Below are positions 8,472 through 17,093 of a stretch of 64,000 nucleotides of DNA, piece by piece. The DNA comes from an uncultured Draconibacterium sp. (lineage in GTDB: Bacteria; Bacteroidota; Bacteroidia; Bacteroidales; Prolixibacteraceae), in assembly GCF_963674925.1 (NCBI RefSeq), contig NZ_OY771647.1, forward strand, positions 697,501 through 761,500, written 5' to 3'. Each line of letters opens with the position of its first letter. Positions within the stretch are counted from its first letter, which is position 1. Below the pieces are notes generated by a model. That model was given only the letters and a program-made list of their open reading frames with translations. It was not told the DNA's origin and did not search any database. Both the position numbers and the translations under genes were made by a program.

Positions 8472-9093
8472 TCCATCGATTGAAGCATTAAAAAACGGAG
8501 AGGACTACGAGCTTCTGGCAGAAGTGGAACATGATGAGATTAAGTCGTTTGTGCTTTCGCAACTGGATAAAGGTGGTTGGCTGGTTAAAGGATTTATGGT
8601 GTACCAGACTATTATGGTACTGCTGGGCTTATTCATAATTACCCGTGCACTGGTTTTTAGTTTCAGAGGCATCTACGAGCCACTTTGGTATAGTATCGGA
8701 ACAATTCTTTTTTGTGTAACGGTGCTTGTTATCATTCACGAATTGCTGCATGGAATTGCTATAAAGCTATCCGGTGCTAAAAATGTGCGGTATGGAGCCT
8801 ATTTCAAAAAGTTTATATTTTATGCCGAAGCCGACCGGCATGTTTTTAATCGTCGCCAGTTTACCTTTATCGCACTTGCTCCATTGGTTGTACTAAAACT
8901 AATCACTCTTGTTGGGATTATTATCTTTTTTAGTCACCCGCTCGTTTGGGCATTCACACTAATCATGTGTATCCACAGTTTGTTCTGTGCCGGCGATATT
9001 GGCTTACTTTCCGTGTTCTTTTCAACACAATCAGAAGTATTTACCTTTGATATAAAAGAAGAGCGAAAAAGTTATTACTTCAGAAAGAAGTAA
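8458..9093 (+). CDS. DUF3267 membrane protein with zincin HExxH motif
   Basis: A 211-residue protein with about four membrane segments. HELLH (His94, Glu95, His98) lies at the end of the second segment (FCVTVLVIIHELLHGIAI), followed by a short loop and further segments. This fits the DUF3267 group of putative membrane zinc peptidases. A third metal ligand is not certain; Glu or Asp in the following YAEADRH is a candidate. It overlaps the flippase gene by 14 bases, so the two proteins are probably made together. No substrate is known, and a role in processing a glycan-export partner is only a guess. Confidence 0.8.
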   Translation: MKRNNPSIEALKNGEDYELLAEVEHDEIKSFVLSQLDKGGWLVKGFMVYQTIMVLLGLFIITRALVFSFRGIYEPLWYSIGTILFCVTVLVIIHELLHGIAIKLSGAKNVRYGAYFKKFIFYAEADRHVFNRRQFTFIALAPLVVLKLITLVGIIIFFSHPLVWAFTLIMCIHSLFCAGDIGLLSVFFSTQSEVFTFDIKEERKSYYFRKK

Positions 9094-9102
9094 AATTGAA
9101 AC

Positions 9103-9190
9103 TCCTCGTAGCAGAGCTTACGAGGAATCCGATTCCGTTAAGGACTTCATTATTGTTTTGTTCGCTTACCCCGAGGCAAAGCCATCGGGG
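9103..9190. repeat. Two similar hairpins in tandem (REP-like)
   Basis: TCCTCGTA (9103-9110) pairs with TACGAGGA (9119-9126) around GCAGAGCT. CCCCGA (9169-9174) pairs with TCGGGG (9185-9190) around GGCAAAGCCA. Both have the form stem, loop with CAnAGC, stem, then AAT, so they look like two diverged copies of one unit placed after the DUF3267 gene. Confidence 0.65.
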
Positions 9191-9214
9191 AATGCACTCA
9201 CCGGAATTAAGGGC

Positions 9215-9243
9215 AAAAAAAAGGCAGCTTCTACAAGCTGCCT
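9215..9243 (-). terminator. Intrinsic terminator of pyrH-frr
   Basis: On the minus strand AGGCAGCTT pairs with AAGCTGCCT around a 4-base loop and runs into eight T. It lies 54 bases after the frr stop. Confidence 0.9.
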
Positions 9244-9296
9244 CAAAGCCATGAAAACAATTAAACAATGTTCAGAAAACAGAAAACTAGAAACAA

Positions 9297-9860
9297 TTAA
9301 ATAGTCATTATATCTTCTTCCTTAGCTTCCACCAAGGCGTCGATCTTCTTACCAAAATCATCAGTCAGTCGTTGCACTTCCGCTTCCGCGTCTTTCTCGA
9401 TATCCTCCGACAATCCTTCTTTTAGAAGTTTTTTAAGGCTATCGTTCGAATCTTTTCGTGCTCCACGAACGCTTACTTTTGCGTTTTCACCTTCCTGATG
9501 GGCTTGTTTTACCAAACCTTTTCGTCTTTCTTCAGTCAGTACCGGAATATTTATTCTAATAATCTCGCCATTGTTATCCGGATTCAATCCCAGATTTGCA
9601 TTTTGAATTGCTTTTTCAATTTGTGGGATCAAATTCTTTTCCCAGGGTTGAACAGCAATTGTTCTTGCATCAGGTGTACTTACGTTAGAAACCTGATTTA
9701 AAGGCGTTAAACTACCATAATATTCCACATGAACTCCGTCTAACATAGCTGGATTTGCTTTACCTGCACGGATGTGAACTAATTCCTTTTCAAGGTGCTC
9801 AACGGCAGCCGCCATTTTCTCTTTACAATGGTCTAAAATAAATTCTACTTCTTCTTGCAT
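9297..9860 (-). CDS. frr: Ribosome recycling factor
   Basis: RRF (187 residues) splits post-termination ribosomes together with EF-G. The start is set at MQEEVEFILDHCKEKM (base 9860), which gives the normal family length; the frame is open for 47 further codons of non-conserved sequence. Family landmarks are HIRAGKANPAMLDGV, YYGSLTPLNQVSNVSTPDARTI and VLTEERRKGLVKQA, with the charged C-terminal helix ending EAKEEDIMTI. It follows pyrH by 106 bases on the same strand, a conserved bacterial pairing, and a strong terminator closes the unit. Confidence 0.97.
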   Translation of the reverse strand: MQEEVEFILDHCKEKMAAAVEHLEKELVHIRAGKANPAMLDGVHVEYYGSLTPLNQVSNVSTPDARTIAVQPWEKNLIPQIEKAIQNANLGLNPDNNGEIIRINIPVLTEERRKGLVKQAHQEGENAKVSVRGARKDSNDSLKKLLKEGLSEDIEKDAEAEVQRLTDDFGKKIDALVEAKEEDIMTI

Positions 9861-9966
9861 CGGTATAACACTGTCTTTCCAACTGCGGACTGTCAGCAAA
9901 TATAGAAAAAATATAAATTCACAAAAATTTTTTACCCAATTTATTCCTGTTTCAAATAAATCAAGC

Positions 9967-10677
9967 TTAGCTATAAACCAAAGTTCCCAGGTCTTCACCA
10001 CTCATAACTCGCTGTAAATTACCCTTTTGATCCATATTGAATACATAGATAGGAAGATTATTTTCTTTACACAAGGTTGTAGCGGTAAGATCCATTATTC
10101 TGAGATTACGGTTATAGATTTCGTCGAAACTGATCTTATCGAACTTGGTAGCAGTTTTATCCTTTTCCGGATCTGCAGTATAAATACCATCAACGCGGGT
10201 TCCTTTTAGCATAACATCGGCTTCAATCTCGATTCCACGCAGGGCACTTGCTGTATCGGTGGTAAAATACGGATTACCGGTTCCACCTGAGATAATCACT
10301 ACTTCGCCATTTTCCAAAGCCTCAACTGCTTTGTCTTTCGAGTAATATTCTCCAACAGGCTCCATTCGGATTGCGGTTAACACTTTTGATTTAATTCCCT
10401 GACCAATCAATGCAGAGTTTAAAGCCAGACTGTTTATTACTGTTGCGAGCATTCCCATCTGGTCGCCTTTTACACGATCGAAACCTTTTGCTGCACCGCT
10501 TAATCCGCGAAAGATGTTACCGCCGCCGATTACAATTCCAACCTGTACACCCGATTTTACAATCGCTGCAATCTCTTCGGCATAATCGCCTAGTCTTTGC
10601 TGGTCTATTCCGTATTGTTGATCACCCATCAACGATTCGCCGCTGAGTTTTAGTAGAATGCGTTTGTATTTTGCCAT
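9967..10677 (-). CDS. pyrH: Uridylate kinase (UMP kinase)
   Basis: This amino-acid-kinase-fold enzyme (236 residues) phosphorylates UMP to UDP in pyrimidine nucleotide synthesis and is usually a hexamer regulated by GTP and UTP. The start is MAKYKRILLKLSGESL (base 10677); 13 open codons upstream do not match the family. Motifs: KLSGESLMG for the phosphate-binding Lys, GGGNIFRG, GGTGNPYFTTDTASALRG, and DGIYTADPEKDKTA near the nucleotide site. It is the first gene of a pyrH-frr unit. Confidence 0.97.
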   Translation of the reverse strand: MAKYKRILLKLSGESLMGDQQYGIDQQRLGDYAEEIAAIVKSGVQVGIVIGGGNIFRGLSGAAKGFDRVKGDQMGMLATVINSLALNSALIGQGIKSKVLTAIRMEPVGEYYSKDKAVEALENGEVVIISGGTGNPYFTTDTASALRGIEIEADVMLKGTRVDGIYTADPEKDKTATKFDKISFDEIYNRNLRIMDLTATTLCKENNLPIYVFNMDQKGNLQRVMSGEDLGTLVYS

Positions 10678-11214
10678 GATTATTTGCGTTTTTTTAGCTG
10701 CACAAATATAGCACAACCTTTATTAAAACAGGAAATGGTTGAAGAGTTAATTGATTCTAAACTCCCGATGCACTTAGCGATTGGGATTCGTTCAACTAAC
10801 ATATTTCAATGCAAGAGGTTTTGAAAATCTGAGTTTCATAAATAAAAAAGCCACTTGCGTTTTGCAAATGGCTTCAAAAAACTCTGTGCTGTCTAATCAA
10901 TTACCCTTCGCAGTGGTAATTAAATACTCATAAAAAAACTGCTTTTCTGAACAGCTGCGAAAATTGCGCTTTTTACATGCCGAAAACATGACAAAAATCA
11001 ATCTTCATCAACTGCAAAATCCAAGCGATTTACTGCTTTTAAGTGAATGAGGAGAAAATAAACGAAACCCTAATTGAAATTGTTAGGAGAATAAAAAATG
11101 ATAGTGTTTTATGTTTTTCCCTTGCAGATTGTAACTTATTAAAAAGATCTAAAATATATTCAATTATTTCTATCAAACACCGTTTTTTAATAGGTGCGAC
11201 CAATCGATTTCATA
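10678..11214. other. 537-bp intergenic region between pyrH and the acyl-CoA ligase gene
   Basis: AT-rich, with no plausible gene. It should hold the pyrH promoter at its left end. A hairpin at 10838-10872 is the only clear structure. Confidence 0.6.
10838..10872 (-). terminator. Probable terminator downstream of the acyl-CoA ligase gene
   Basis: On the minus strand GCCATTTGC pairs with GCAAGTGGC with one mismatch and is followed by TTTTTTATTT. It is about 340 bases beyond the ligase stop, rather far, so it may instead insulate pyrH. Confidence 0.5.
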
Positions 11215-12867
11215 CTAAATAATCTCTATGCCCTGATCTTTACATAGTTCCACCGACATCTCGCTTAGTTTGTATTTTTGGATCTTTCCGCTGGCGGTCA
11301 TCGGGAATTCATCAACAAAAAAGATGTATTTCGGAATTTTAAACCGGGCAATATTTCCGCGGCAAAAATCGATGATCTCTTCGTCACTGAGTGTTTCTCC
11401 TTTTTTCAGTTTAATAAAGGCCCCAACAGCTTCGCCATATTTTTGGCTTGGCACACCTGCAACTTCAACCGCCTCAATTTGCGGCAAACGATACAGGTAA
11501 TTTTCAATCTCGCGCGGGTAGATATTTTCGCCTCCACGCACGATCATATCTTTTATGCGGCCGGTAATTTTATAAAATCCATCTTCTGTCTTTACAGCCA
11601 GATCGCCCGAGTGCAACCACCCTTCCTTATCGATAACCTTTGCAGTTTCTTCAGGATTGTTGTAGTAGCCTTTCATTACATTATAACCCCGGCAGCAGAT
11701 TTCACCCTGGTCGCCCGGCTTACATTCTTCGCCCGTTTCAGGATCCACAATCTTCACCTCAACATTCGGGAATTCAAAACCAACTGTGGTAGCCCGAACT
11801 TCAACCGAATTATGTGTACGCGTAGCCGTCATTCCCGGTGAACTTTCGGTTAAGCCATACACAATAATAATGTCTTTCATGTTCATTTTATCCATCACCT
11901 GGCGCATGGTTTCGATGGGGCAAAGTGCGCCCGCCATAATTCCTGTGCGTAACGACGACAGATCGAACATATCGAACATCGGATGATTCAACTCGGCAAT
12001 AAACATGGTTGGTACACCGTAAAGCGCCGTACATTTTTCTTTTTGTACAGAAGCCAGTACCAGCAAAGGATCAAAATCCTCGGTGAATACCATTGTAGCT
12101 CCGTGGGTAACAATGGAACATACGGCCAGCACACAACCAAAACAGTGGAATAGTGGAACACAAACCAACAATCGATCGTCTTCGGTATATTTCATACACT
12201 CGCCGGTTGCAAATCCGTTGTTCAGAATATTGTGATGCGAAAGCATTACACCTTTTGGGAAACCTGTTGTTCCCGATGTGAATTGCATATTCACCACATC
12301 GTGGCAGTTGAGCGCTATCTTTACGCTTTCCAGTTCCAGATCATCGATGTGGCTTCCCAGCAACATCAGCTCATCGGTATTGTACATTCCCCGATGTTTC
12401 TGCTGACCGATAAATCCTACATTTTTAAGCTGCGGGAATTTTTCTGATTTCAGTTTACCGCGTGGTTGTGTTTTTAGCTCGGGTACCAGCTCGAATACCA
12501 TTTTCACATAGTCGCTGTCGCGGTATCCATCAACAATAAAAAGCGAATTAATATCGGCATTTTTCAGAATATATTCCAGTTCCGCTAATTTGTAATTGGT
12601 ATTAACCGTTACCAGAATTGCCCCTATTTTGGCAGTGGCAAACATCAGCGTGGTCCAGTCGGGAACATTTTTTGCCCACACACCTACTTTATCTCCCGGT
12701 TTTATACCGATAAAAAGCAGCCCTTTTGCCAGTCGGTCTACGCGTTCGTTAAACTGCTTATAAGAAAACCGCAGGTTACGATCGGGATAAACAATAAAAT
12801 CTTTATCTGGTGTTTCGAAGGCCCATTTTTCAAGTATATTTCCTAAGGTATAATCAAGTAGCTGCAT
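11215..12867 (-). CDS. Acyl-CoA synthetase (AMP-binding, fatty-acid--CoA ligase type)
   Basis: This 550-residue ANL-superfamily enzyme activates a carboxylic acid with ATP to an acyl-AMP and transfers it to CoA. Motifs: P-loop FTSGTTGFPKG at about 196-206, the aromatic/Thr adenylate motif IIVYGLTESSPG, SGDLAVKTEDGFYKITGR, then DMIVRGGENIYPREIE at the hinge, and the C-terminal catalytic Lys in ASGKIQKYKL. It fits medium or long-chain acyl-CoA ligases (FadD/AcsF-like), but the chain length cannot be read. It starts 15 bases after the stop of an XRE-cupin regulator, so the regulator probably controls it, perhaps in response to the acid or acyl-CoA. Confidence 0.93.
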   Translation of the reverse strand: MQLLDYTLGNILEKWAFETPDKDFIVYPDRNLRFSYKQFNERVDRLAKGLLFIGIKPGDKVGVWAKNVPDWTTLMFATAKIGAILVTVNTNYKLAELEYILKNADINSLFIVDGYRDSDYVKMVFELVPELKTQPRGKLKSEKFPQLKNVGFIGQQKHRGMYNTDELMLLGSHIDDLELESVKIALNCHDVVNMQFTSGTTGFPKGVMLSHHNILNNGFATGECMKYTEDDRLLVCVPLFHCFGCVLAVCSIVTHGATMVFTEDFDPLLVLASVQKEKCTALYGVPTMFIAELNHPMFDMFDLSSLRTGIMAGALCPIETMRQVMDKMNMKDIIIVYGLTESSPGMTATRTHNSVEVRATTVGFEFPNVEVKIVDPETGEECKPGDQGEICCRGYNVMKGYYNNPEETAKVIDKEGWLHSGDLAVKTEDGFYKITGRIKDMIVRGGENIYPREIENYLYRLPQIEAVEVAGVPSQKYGEAVGAFIKLKKGETLSDEEIIDFCRGNIARFKIPKYIFFVDEFPMTASGKIQKYKLSEMSVELCKDQGIEII

Positions 12868-12882
12868 GAATACGTTTTTAAA

Positions 12883-13458
12883 TTATACGGGTGTGTAAAC
12901 TACCGCAAGAATTTTTGCAGCCTGATCGCCGGCTGCGTGAATATTGTGGGCAACAACCGAATCGAGATAAATGGTATCGCCTTGTTGTAAGAGGTAAACT
13001 TCTTTTCCGTAATTGATCTCAATACTTCCTTCAAGCACATATATAAACTCTTCGCCTTCGTGCGACGACAATTTATAATCCGACTCTTCCGCAGGTTCAA
13101 TTTCAACCAAAAACGGCTCCATATGTCTTCCGGATTTTGCCTGTGCCAGCGAGAAAAAGTTCAGGTGCTCGCGAGTACTTTCGTCTTTGGTAGAAAAGCT
13201 AAGCGTTTCTTTTGCTTTACCTGCATTTACCAGAGCCGGGCCAATGGTTTCCTGATCGTCGAGAAAGGTTCCGATACGCACACCCATTGCACGCGATATT
13301 TTAATTAGCACACCTAACGAAGGAACATTTCCCTCGTCTTCAATCAGCTGTAACTGGGCCTCATCCAAATTAGCCTGTATTGCCAAATCACCGCGCGAGA
13401 GTTGCCTGAACTCACGAAACTCCTTGATCTTATTACCAATCTTTTTCCGGTTTTTCAT
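12883..13458 (-). CDS. XRE-family regulator with C-terminal cupin domain
   Basis: A 191-residue transcription regulator. Residues about 8-65 form an XRE helix-turn-helix (IGNKIKEFREFRQLSRGDLAIQANLDEAQLQLIEDEGNVPSLGVLIKISRAMG). Residues about 110-190 form a small cupin barrel (HEGEEFIYVLEGSIEINYGKEVYLLQQGDTIYLDSVVAHNIHA), usually the ligand sensor of such proteins. It is upstream of and on the same strand as the acyl-CoA ligase, 15 bases away, a common pairing in Bacteroidota and Proteobacteria where the regulator governs its own operon. The 900-bp region upstream contains repeated TCGTTTCAT motifs that could be operator sites. Confidence 0.92.
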   Translation of the reverse strand: MKNRKKIGNKIKEFREFRQLSRGDLAIQANLDEAQLQLIEDEGNVPSLGVLIKISRAMGVRIGTFLDDQETIGPALVNAGKAKETLSFSTKDESTREHLNFFSLAQAKSGRHMEPFLVEIEPAEESDYKLSSHEGEEFIYVLEGSIEINYGKEVYLLQQGDTIYLDSVVAHNIHAAGDQAAKILAVVYTPV

Positions 13459-14021
13459 CTCATTAAAATTGTTCGTTTCATTTATATTCGATGTAACTCC
13501 CGATGAATTTGAATTCTTCTTGTTTGTGAATTTGAAGAATAAAAATTCATGCTCGTTTCATACGATTAAAATTGTTTAATTTAATAGGTTATCGTATGGA
13601 ACTCGCACATTTTTAATTATCCTTTTAGGTGTAATTAGTCTACATGCTCGTTTCATCTTATTTACTTTTTTACTTTATCTTGTATTAGATGCCTGTCTGT
13701 CGGCAGCTATGGAACTCACCCCGATTTACCGAGACTTGTTTCATAAGACATTTGATTACGGTGTAAAAATAACAGTTTGGATGAAATGTAAAAATGACGC
13801 CAATTAGTATTTTGCGTTCTATGCCATTTTGAAACTAATGTTGCACAACAGCATTACTCCCCGGTATAAGAAAAAACATTCATGATTCCCGGGAATTATC
13901 AACAGGAATGAAAGTAAAGTCTGTTAACAGCATTTCATAAAAATGGCCAGGTTACAAGGCGCACATAACGATTGTGCGTTGAACAGCTTACTGATTGCGC
14001 CTTTAAATTACCGCACATCAA

Positions 14022-14067
14022 CCCCGGGTTTCACCCGAGGTTAGTCACATTTTATCCCTTCGGGATA
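14022..14067 (+). repeat. Two-hairpin REP-like module, copy b
   Basis: Hairpin 1 is CCCGGGT-TTC-ACCCGAGG, then a spacer TTAGTCACATTT, then hairpin 2 TATCCC-TTC-GGGATA. The same order, GC-rich stem then spacer containing TCACATT-like sequence then second stem, is found at 14136, 33884 and 35404. Confidence 0.7.
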
Positions 14068-14135
14068 ATATTGAGCTGAATTACAAAGTTAAGACGAGTT
14101 TATTGACCTGCATTGTAGCAATTGCAAGTTTTTAT

Positions 14136-14181
14136 GACGCTGGAAGCGTCGAATGTGAATAACCCGGTGCGTAGCGCCGGG
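14136..14181 (-). repeat. Two-hairpin REP-like module, copy a
   Basis: Read on the minus strand: CCCGGCGC-TAC-GCACCGGG, spacer TTATTCACATTC, then GACGCT-TCC-AGCGTC. It is inverted relative to the neighbouring copy 70 bases away, giving a BIME-like pair. Confidence 0.75.
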
Positions 14182-14288
14182 ATGAAATGACCAAAGGGAA
14201 ATCGTCCGACAAAGAAAGCAGATCGAAGCCAGATGGTTCTCCCGGACGAAACTCAAACGGCAATACACATAAAAAGATGGGGACTTTC

Positions 14289-14318
14289 AAAAAAAAAGGT
14301 GCCCAAACGAGCACCTTT
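14289..14318 (-). terminator. Intrinsic terminator of glgP and the glycogen cluster
   Basis: On the minus strand AAAGGTGC pairs with GCACCTTT around an 8-base loop and runs into nine T. It lies about 50 bases beyond the phosphorylase stop. Confidence 0.92.
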
Positions 14319-14369
14319 CTGTGTATTTTATTTTTGCTTTTGCAAATATTTCAATGTTTCACTTCAGGA

Positions 14370-16940
14370 TTAGCTGATCCATTTTATGAATCGGAAATCC
14401 TGGCGGTGTGGCAATTCCGGATGTTTGGCATACAAACGGAAACTGTATGAGAACGATCCCGGATGGTCGGGTAAAATGGCATGCTTATAACAGCAAGTTG
14501 TGCCCTCGCATTTATCAGGATGGAATTCAACTGTATCAACAATTTTTTCCTGTCCGTCTCTATTTTCAGCAATTAATAATTCCACTCCAACTTCCTCAGG
14601 TTTTAAGCCTTTTAAGTCAACCGATACTTTAACCGGATACTTATCACCCATTACCATTGTGTGCGCAATACCGTCGATGATTTCAATGTTTTTCACCTCA
14701 ACACCATCCCATTTTGCAGCCATTTTGGCTTTCCAGGCAGCAATTTCTTTAGCCAGTTTAAAACCATCTGCATTCACACGTTGAGAACGCTCAAACTGCG
14801 GATTGTAGTAACGATCCTGGTAGTCGCGCATCATTCGTGAAGTGGTAAAGTTTGGCGAAACATTTGCAATGGTATTTTTCACATATCCCACCCATTTTTC
14901 AGGAATATCGTACTGGTTGCGGCCATAATAAGCAGGCACAACTTCTTCTTCCAGAATATTGTAAATGGTTTCAGCATCCAGCTCATCCTGGAAATCCTGT
15001 ACATCGTAAGCACGCTCGGCAGGCAATGCCCAACCGGCATCTTTCTGATAACCTTCAACCCACCAGCCATCAAGAACTGAGAAGTGAAGCGTTCCGTTCA
15101 TAACTCCTTTTTCGCCACTGGTTCCCGAAGCTTCCAACGGACGGGTTGGCGTATTCATCCAAACGTCAACACCCTGCAACAGCATTTTTGCCAGGTTCAT
15201 ATCGTAGTTCTGAACAAAAAGAATTTTACCACGGAACTCAGGACGTTTAGATACTTCTACAATATGTTTTATCAAATCCTGCCCAGCCTTATCGGCCGGG
15301 TGAGCTTTACCGGCAAAGATAAATTGTACCGGACGCTCAGGATTATTTACAATTTTCGCTAAGCGGTCGAGATTACGGAACAACAAGTGCGCACGTTTGT
15401 AGGTAGCAAACCTGCGTGCAAAACCAATTGTTAAGGTATTCGGATTCAGTTTCCCGAGGATCTCGCTGATCAACTTCGGATTCTCGGAACGTTTAACCCA
15501 GTTATCCGAGAAACGATCTTTAATGTAATTAATCAGTTTTTGACGCAATTTTTTACGCAGTTCCCAGATCTCGAAATCCGGAACGTTGTAAATATTCTTC
15601 CACACATCAAAATTCAATTGATTGGTAGGGAATTCTTCACCAAAATATTTTTTATGAATGTCTTTCCATTCCTGTGCTGCCCAGGTTGGGTAGTGAACAC
15701 CGTTGGTTACATAACCAATCTCCAGCTCTTCCTCGAGGTAACCCTGGAACAAATGTTTTAGCACAGCCTTACTTACTTCGCCGTGCAACATACTAACGCC
15801 GTTAATTCCCTGCGACAGGTTGCTGGCAAGGTAACTCATATTAAAATGGTCTTCTTCAGCCCTGGCCTTACCTAACATCTCAAAGTCGTCCCAGGTCAGT
15901 CCAATCTTTTCGGGGAAGAAATTCATATAATGACGGAACATATCTTTATGGAAAGAATCGTGCCCTGCCGGAACCGGCGTGTGTGTTGTAAACACTGTTG
16001 ATGCATTAACAACTTCTTTAGCCTCGGCATAACTAAGTTTCTGTTCAGCCATCAGGTTGGCAATACGCTGTATTCCTATAAACGCTGCGTGCCCTTCATT
16101 ACAGTGGTAAATATCTGAATCTACGCCCAGCTTTTTTAATGCCTGAATACCACCCAAACCAAGTAACATCTCCTGTTTCAGGCGGTTTTCGTTGTCGCCA
16201 CCGTATAAATGATGGGTTACAAAACGGTCGGCATCGTTATTTTCATGATGGTCGGCATCAAGCAAATACAATTTTACCGAACCAATGTTGGTTTGCCAAA
16301 CACGTCCGATCAATGTCCGTCCCGGGTATTGCACTTCAACACGCACCCATTCGCCATTTTTATCCAATGCCGGCTGAACAGGGATTTTCGAGAATTGCTG
16401 TGCATCGTAAACAGCCATTTGCTCACCGTGTAAATTCAGTGTTTGTTTAAAATATCCGTAGCGATACAACAAACCTACGGCAACCAGTTTTACTTTCATA
16501 TCGCTGGCTTCCTTCAGGTAGTCGCCGGCCAAAATACCCAAACCTCCCGAGAATATTTTTAAGCTATCGTGCAAACCGTACTCCATACTAAAATACGAGA
16601 TTCCGGGGCCTGCAAGCTCTTTACGATCATCAAGATATTGGTTAAACTTTGCATTTACTTCGTGCATTCGGGCTACGAACATTTCATCGCTTTCCAGCTC
16701 TTTAAAACGGTTGTAGCTCACCTGGTCGAGCAAAACTATCGGGTTGTGGGCGCATTCTTCCCAAATTTCCGCATCTATCTGCTGAAATAATTCGCGTGCT
16801 TCAGAGTTCCAAACCCACCAAAGGTTTTTTGAAAGCTCGCGCAGTGGTGAAAGACTTTCAGGAACGTTAGATTCTACAATAATCCTTTTCCATACCGGCT
16901 CTCCCACAACCGGATTCTTTATAAATTTTTTCTCTTCCAT
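14370..16940 (-). CDS. glgP: Alpha-glucan phosphorylase (GT35, DUF3417 type)
   Basis: This 856-residue enzyme releases glucose-1-phosphate from the non-reducing ends of glycogen or maltodextrin, using PLP. The N-terminal DUF3417 domain (SPLRELSKNLWWVWNSEARELF) marks the short alpha-glucan family phosphorylases rather than the classical MalP/GlgP form. Active-site features: NEGHAAF at 281-287, RRFATYKRAHL at 509-519 and EASGTSGEKGVMNG with Lys611 as the PLP-binding lysine. It is the last gene of the cluster, separated from the GH57 gene by 153 bases that contain a perfect inverted repeat, and closed by a strong terminator. Confidence 0.95.
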   Translation of the reverse strand: MEEKKFIKNPVVGEPVWKRIIVESNVPESLSPLRELSKNLWWVWNSEARELFQQIDAEIWEECAHNPIVLLDQVSYNRFKELESDEMFVARMHEVNAKFNQYLDDRKELAGPGISYFSMEYGLHDSLKIFSGGLGILAGDYLKEASDMKVKLVAVGLLYRYGYFKQTLNLHGEQMAVYDAQQFSKIPVQPALDKNGEWVRVEVQYPGRTLIGRVWQTNIGSVKLYLLDADHHENNDADRFVTHHLYGGDNENRLKQEMLLGLGGIQALKKLGVDSDIYHCNEGHAAFIGIQRIANLMAEQKLSYAEAKEVVNASTVFTTHTPVPAGHDSFHKDMFRHYMNFFPEKIGLTWDDFEMLGKARAEEDHFNMSYLASNLSQGINGVSMLHGEVSKAVLKHLFQGYLEEELEIGYVTNGVHYPTWAAQEWKDIHKKYFGEEFPTNQLNFDVWKNIYNVPDFEIWELRKKLRQKLINYIKDRFSDNWVKRSENPKLISEILGKLNPNTLTIGFARRFATYKRAHLLFRNLDRLAKIVNNPERPVQFIFAGKAHPADKAGQDLIKHIVEVSKRPEFRGKILFVQNYDMNLAKMLLQGVDVWMNTPTRPLEASGTSGEKGVMNGTLHFSVLDGWWVEGYQKDAGWALPAERAYDVQDFQDELDAETIYNILEEEVVPAYYGRNQYDIPEKWVGYVKNTIANVSPNFTTSRMMRDYQDRYYNPQFERSQRVNADGFKLAKEIAAWKAKMAAKWDGVEVKNIEIIDGIAHTMVMGDKYPVKVSVDLKGLKPEEVGVELLIAENRDGQEKIVDTVEFHPDKCEGTTCCYKHAILPDHPGSFSYSFRLYAKHPELPHRQDFRFIKWIS

Positions 16941-16989
16941 TTTCTTCTCATTTTATTAATTACTAACTATACCCAGTGGGCAAGCCTAT

Positions 16990-17010
16990 CGTTCTAACTC
17001 ACTTAGAACG
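16990..17010. promoter_or_regulatory. Perfect inverted repeat upstream of glgP
   Basis: CGTTCTAA (16990-16997) and TTAGAACG (17003-17010) around CTCAC. There is no T-tract on either side, so it is not an obvious terminator. It lies about 50 bases before the glgP start, which would suit a dimeric regulator site. Function unproven. Confidence 0.45.
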
Positions 17011-17093
17011 AGCAGCAAAATTAGATTATCATTTCAACAAATTGTTTGTTCTACAATTATCGTTAAGTGAATTTAATGTTAGCGACAAATCGT

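Larger units (their letters stand above)
13459..14369. other. 911-bp intergenic region upstream of the XRE-cupin gene
   Basis: No gene seen. It contains the motif TCGTTTCAT three times (about 13473, 13553 and 13648) with a related TTGTTTCAT near 13737. Also present are a short palindrome-like CTGTCTGTCGGCAG near 13693, an inverted pair of REP-like modules (14022-14067 and 14136-14181) and the glgP terminator (14289-14318). Confidence 0.6.
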
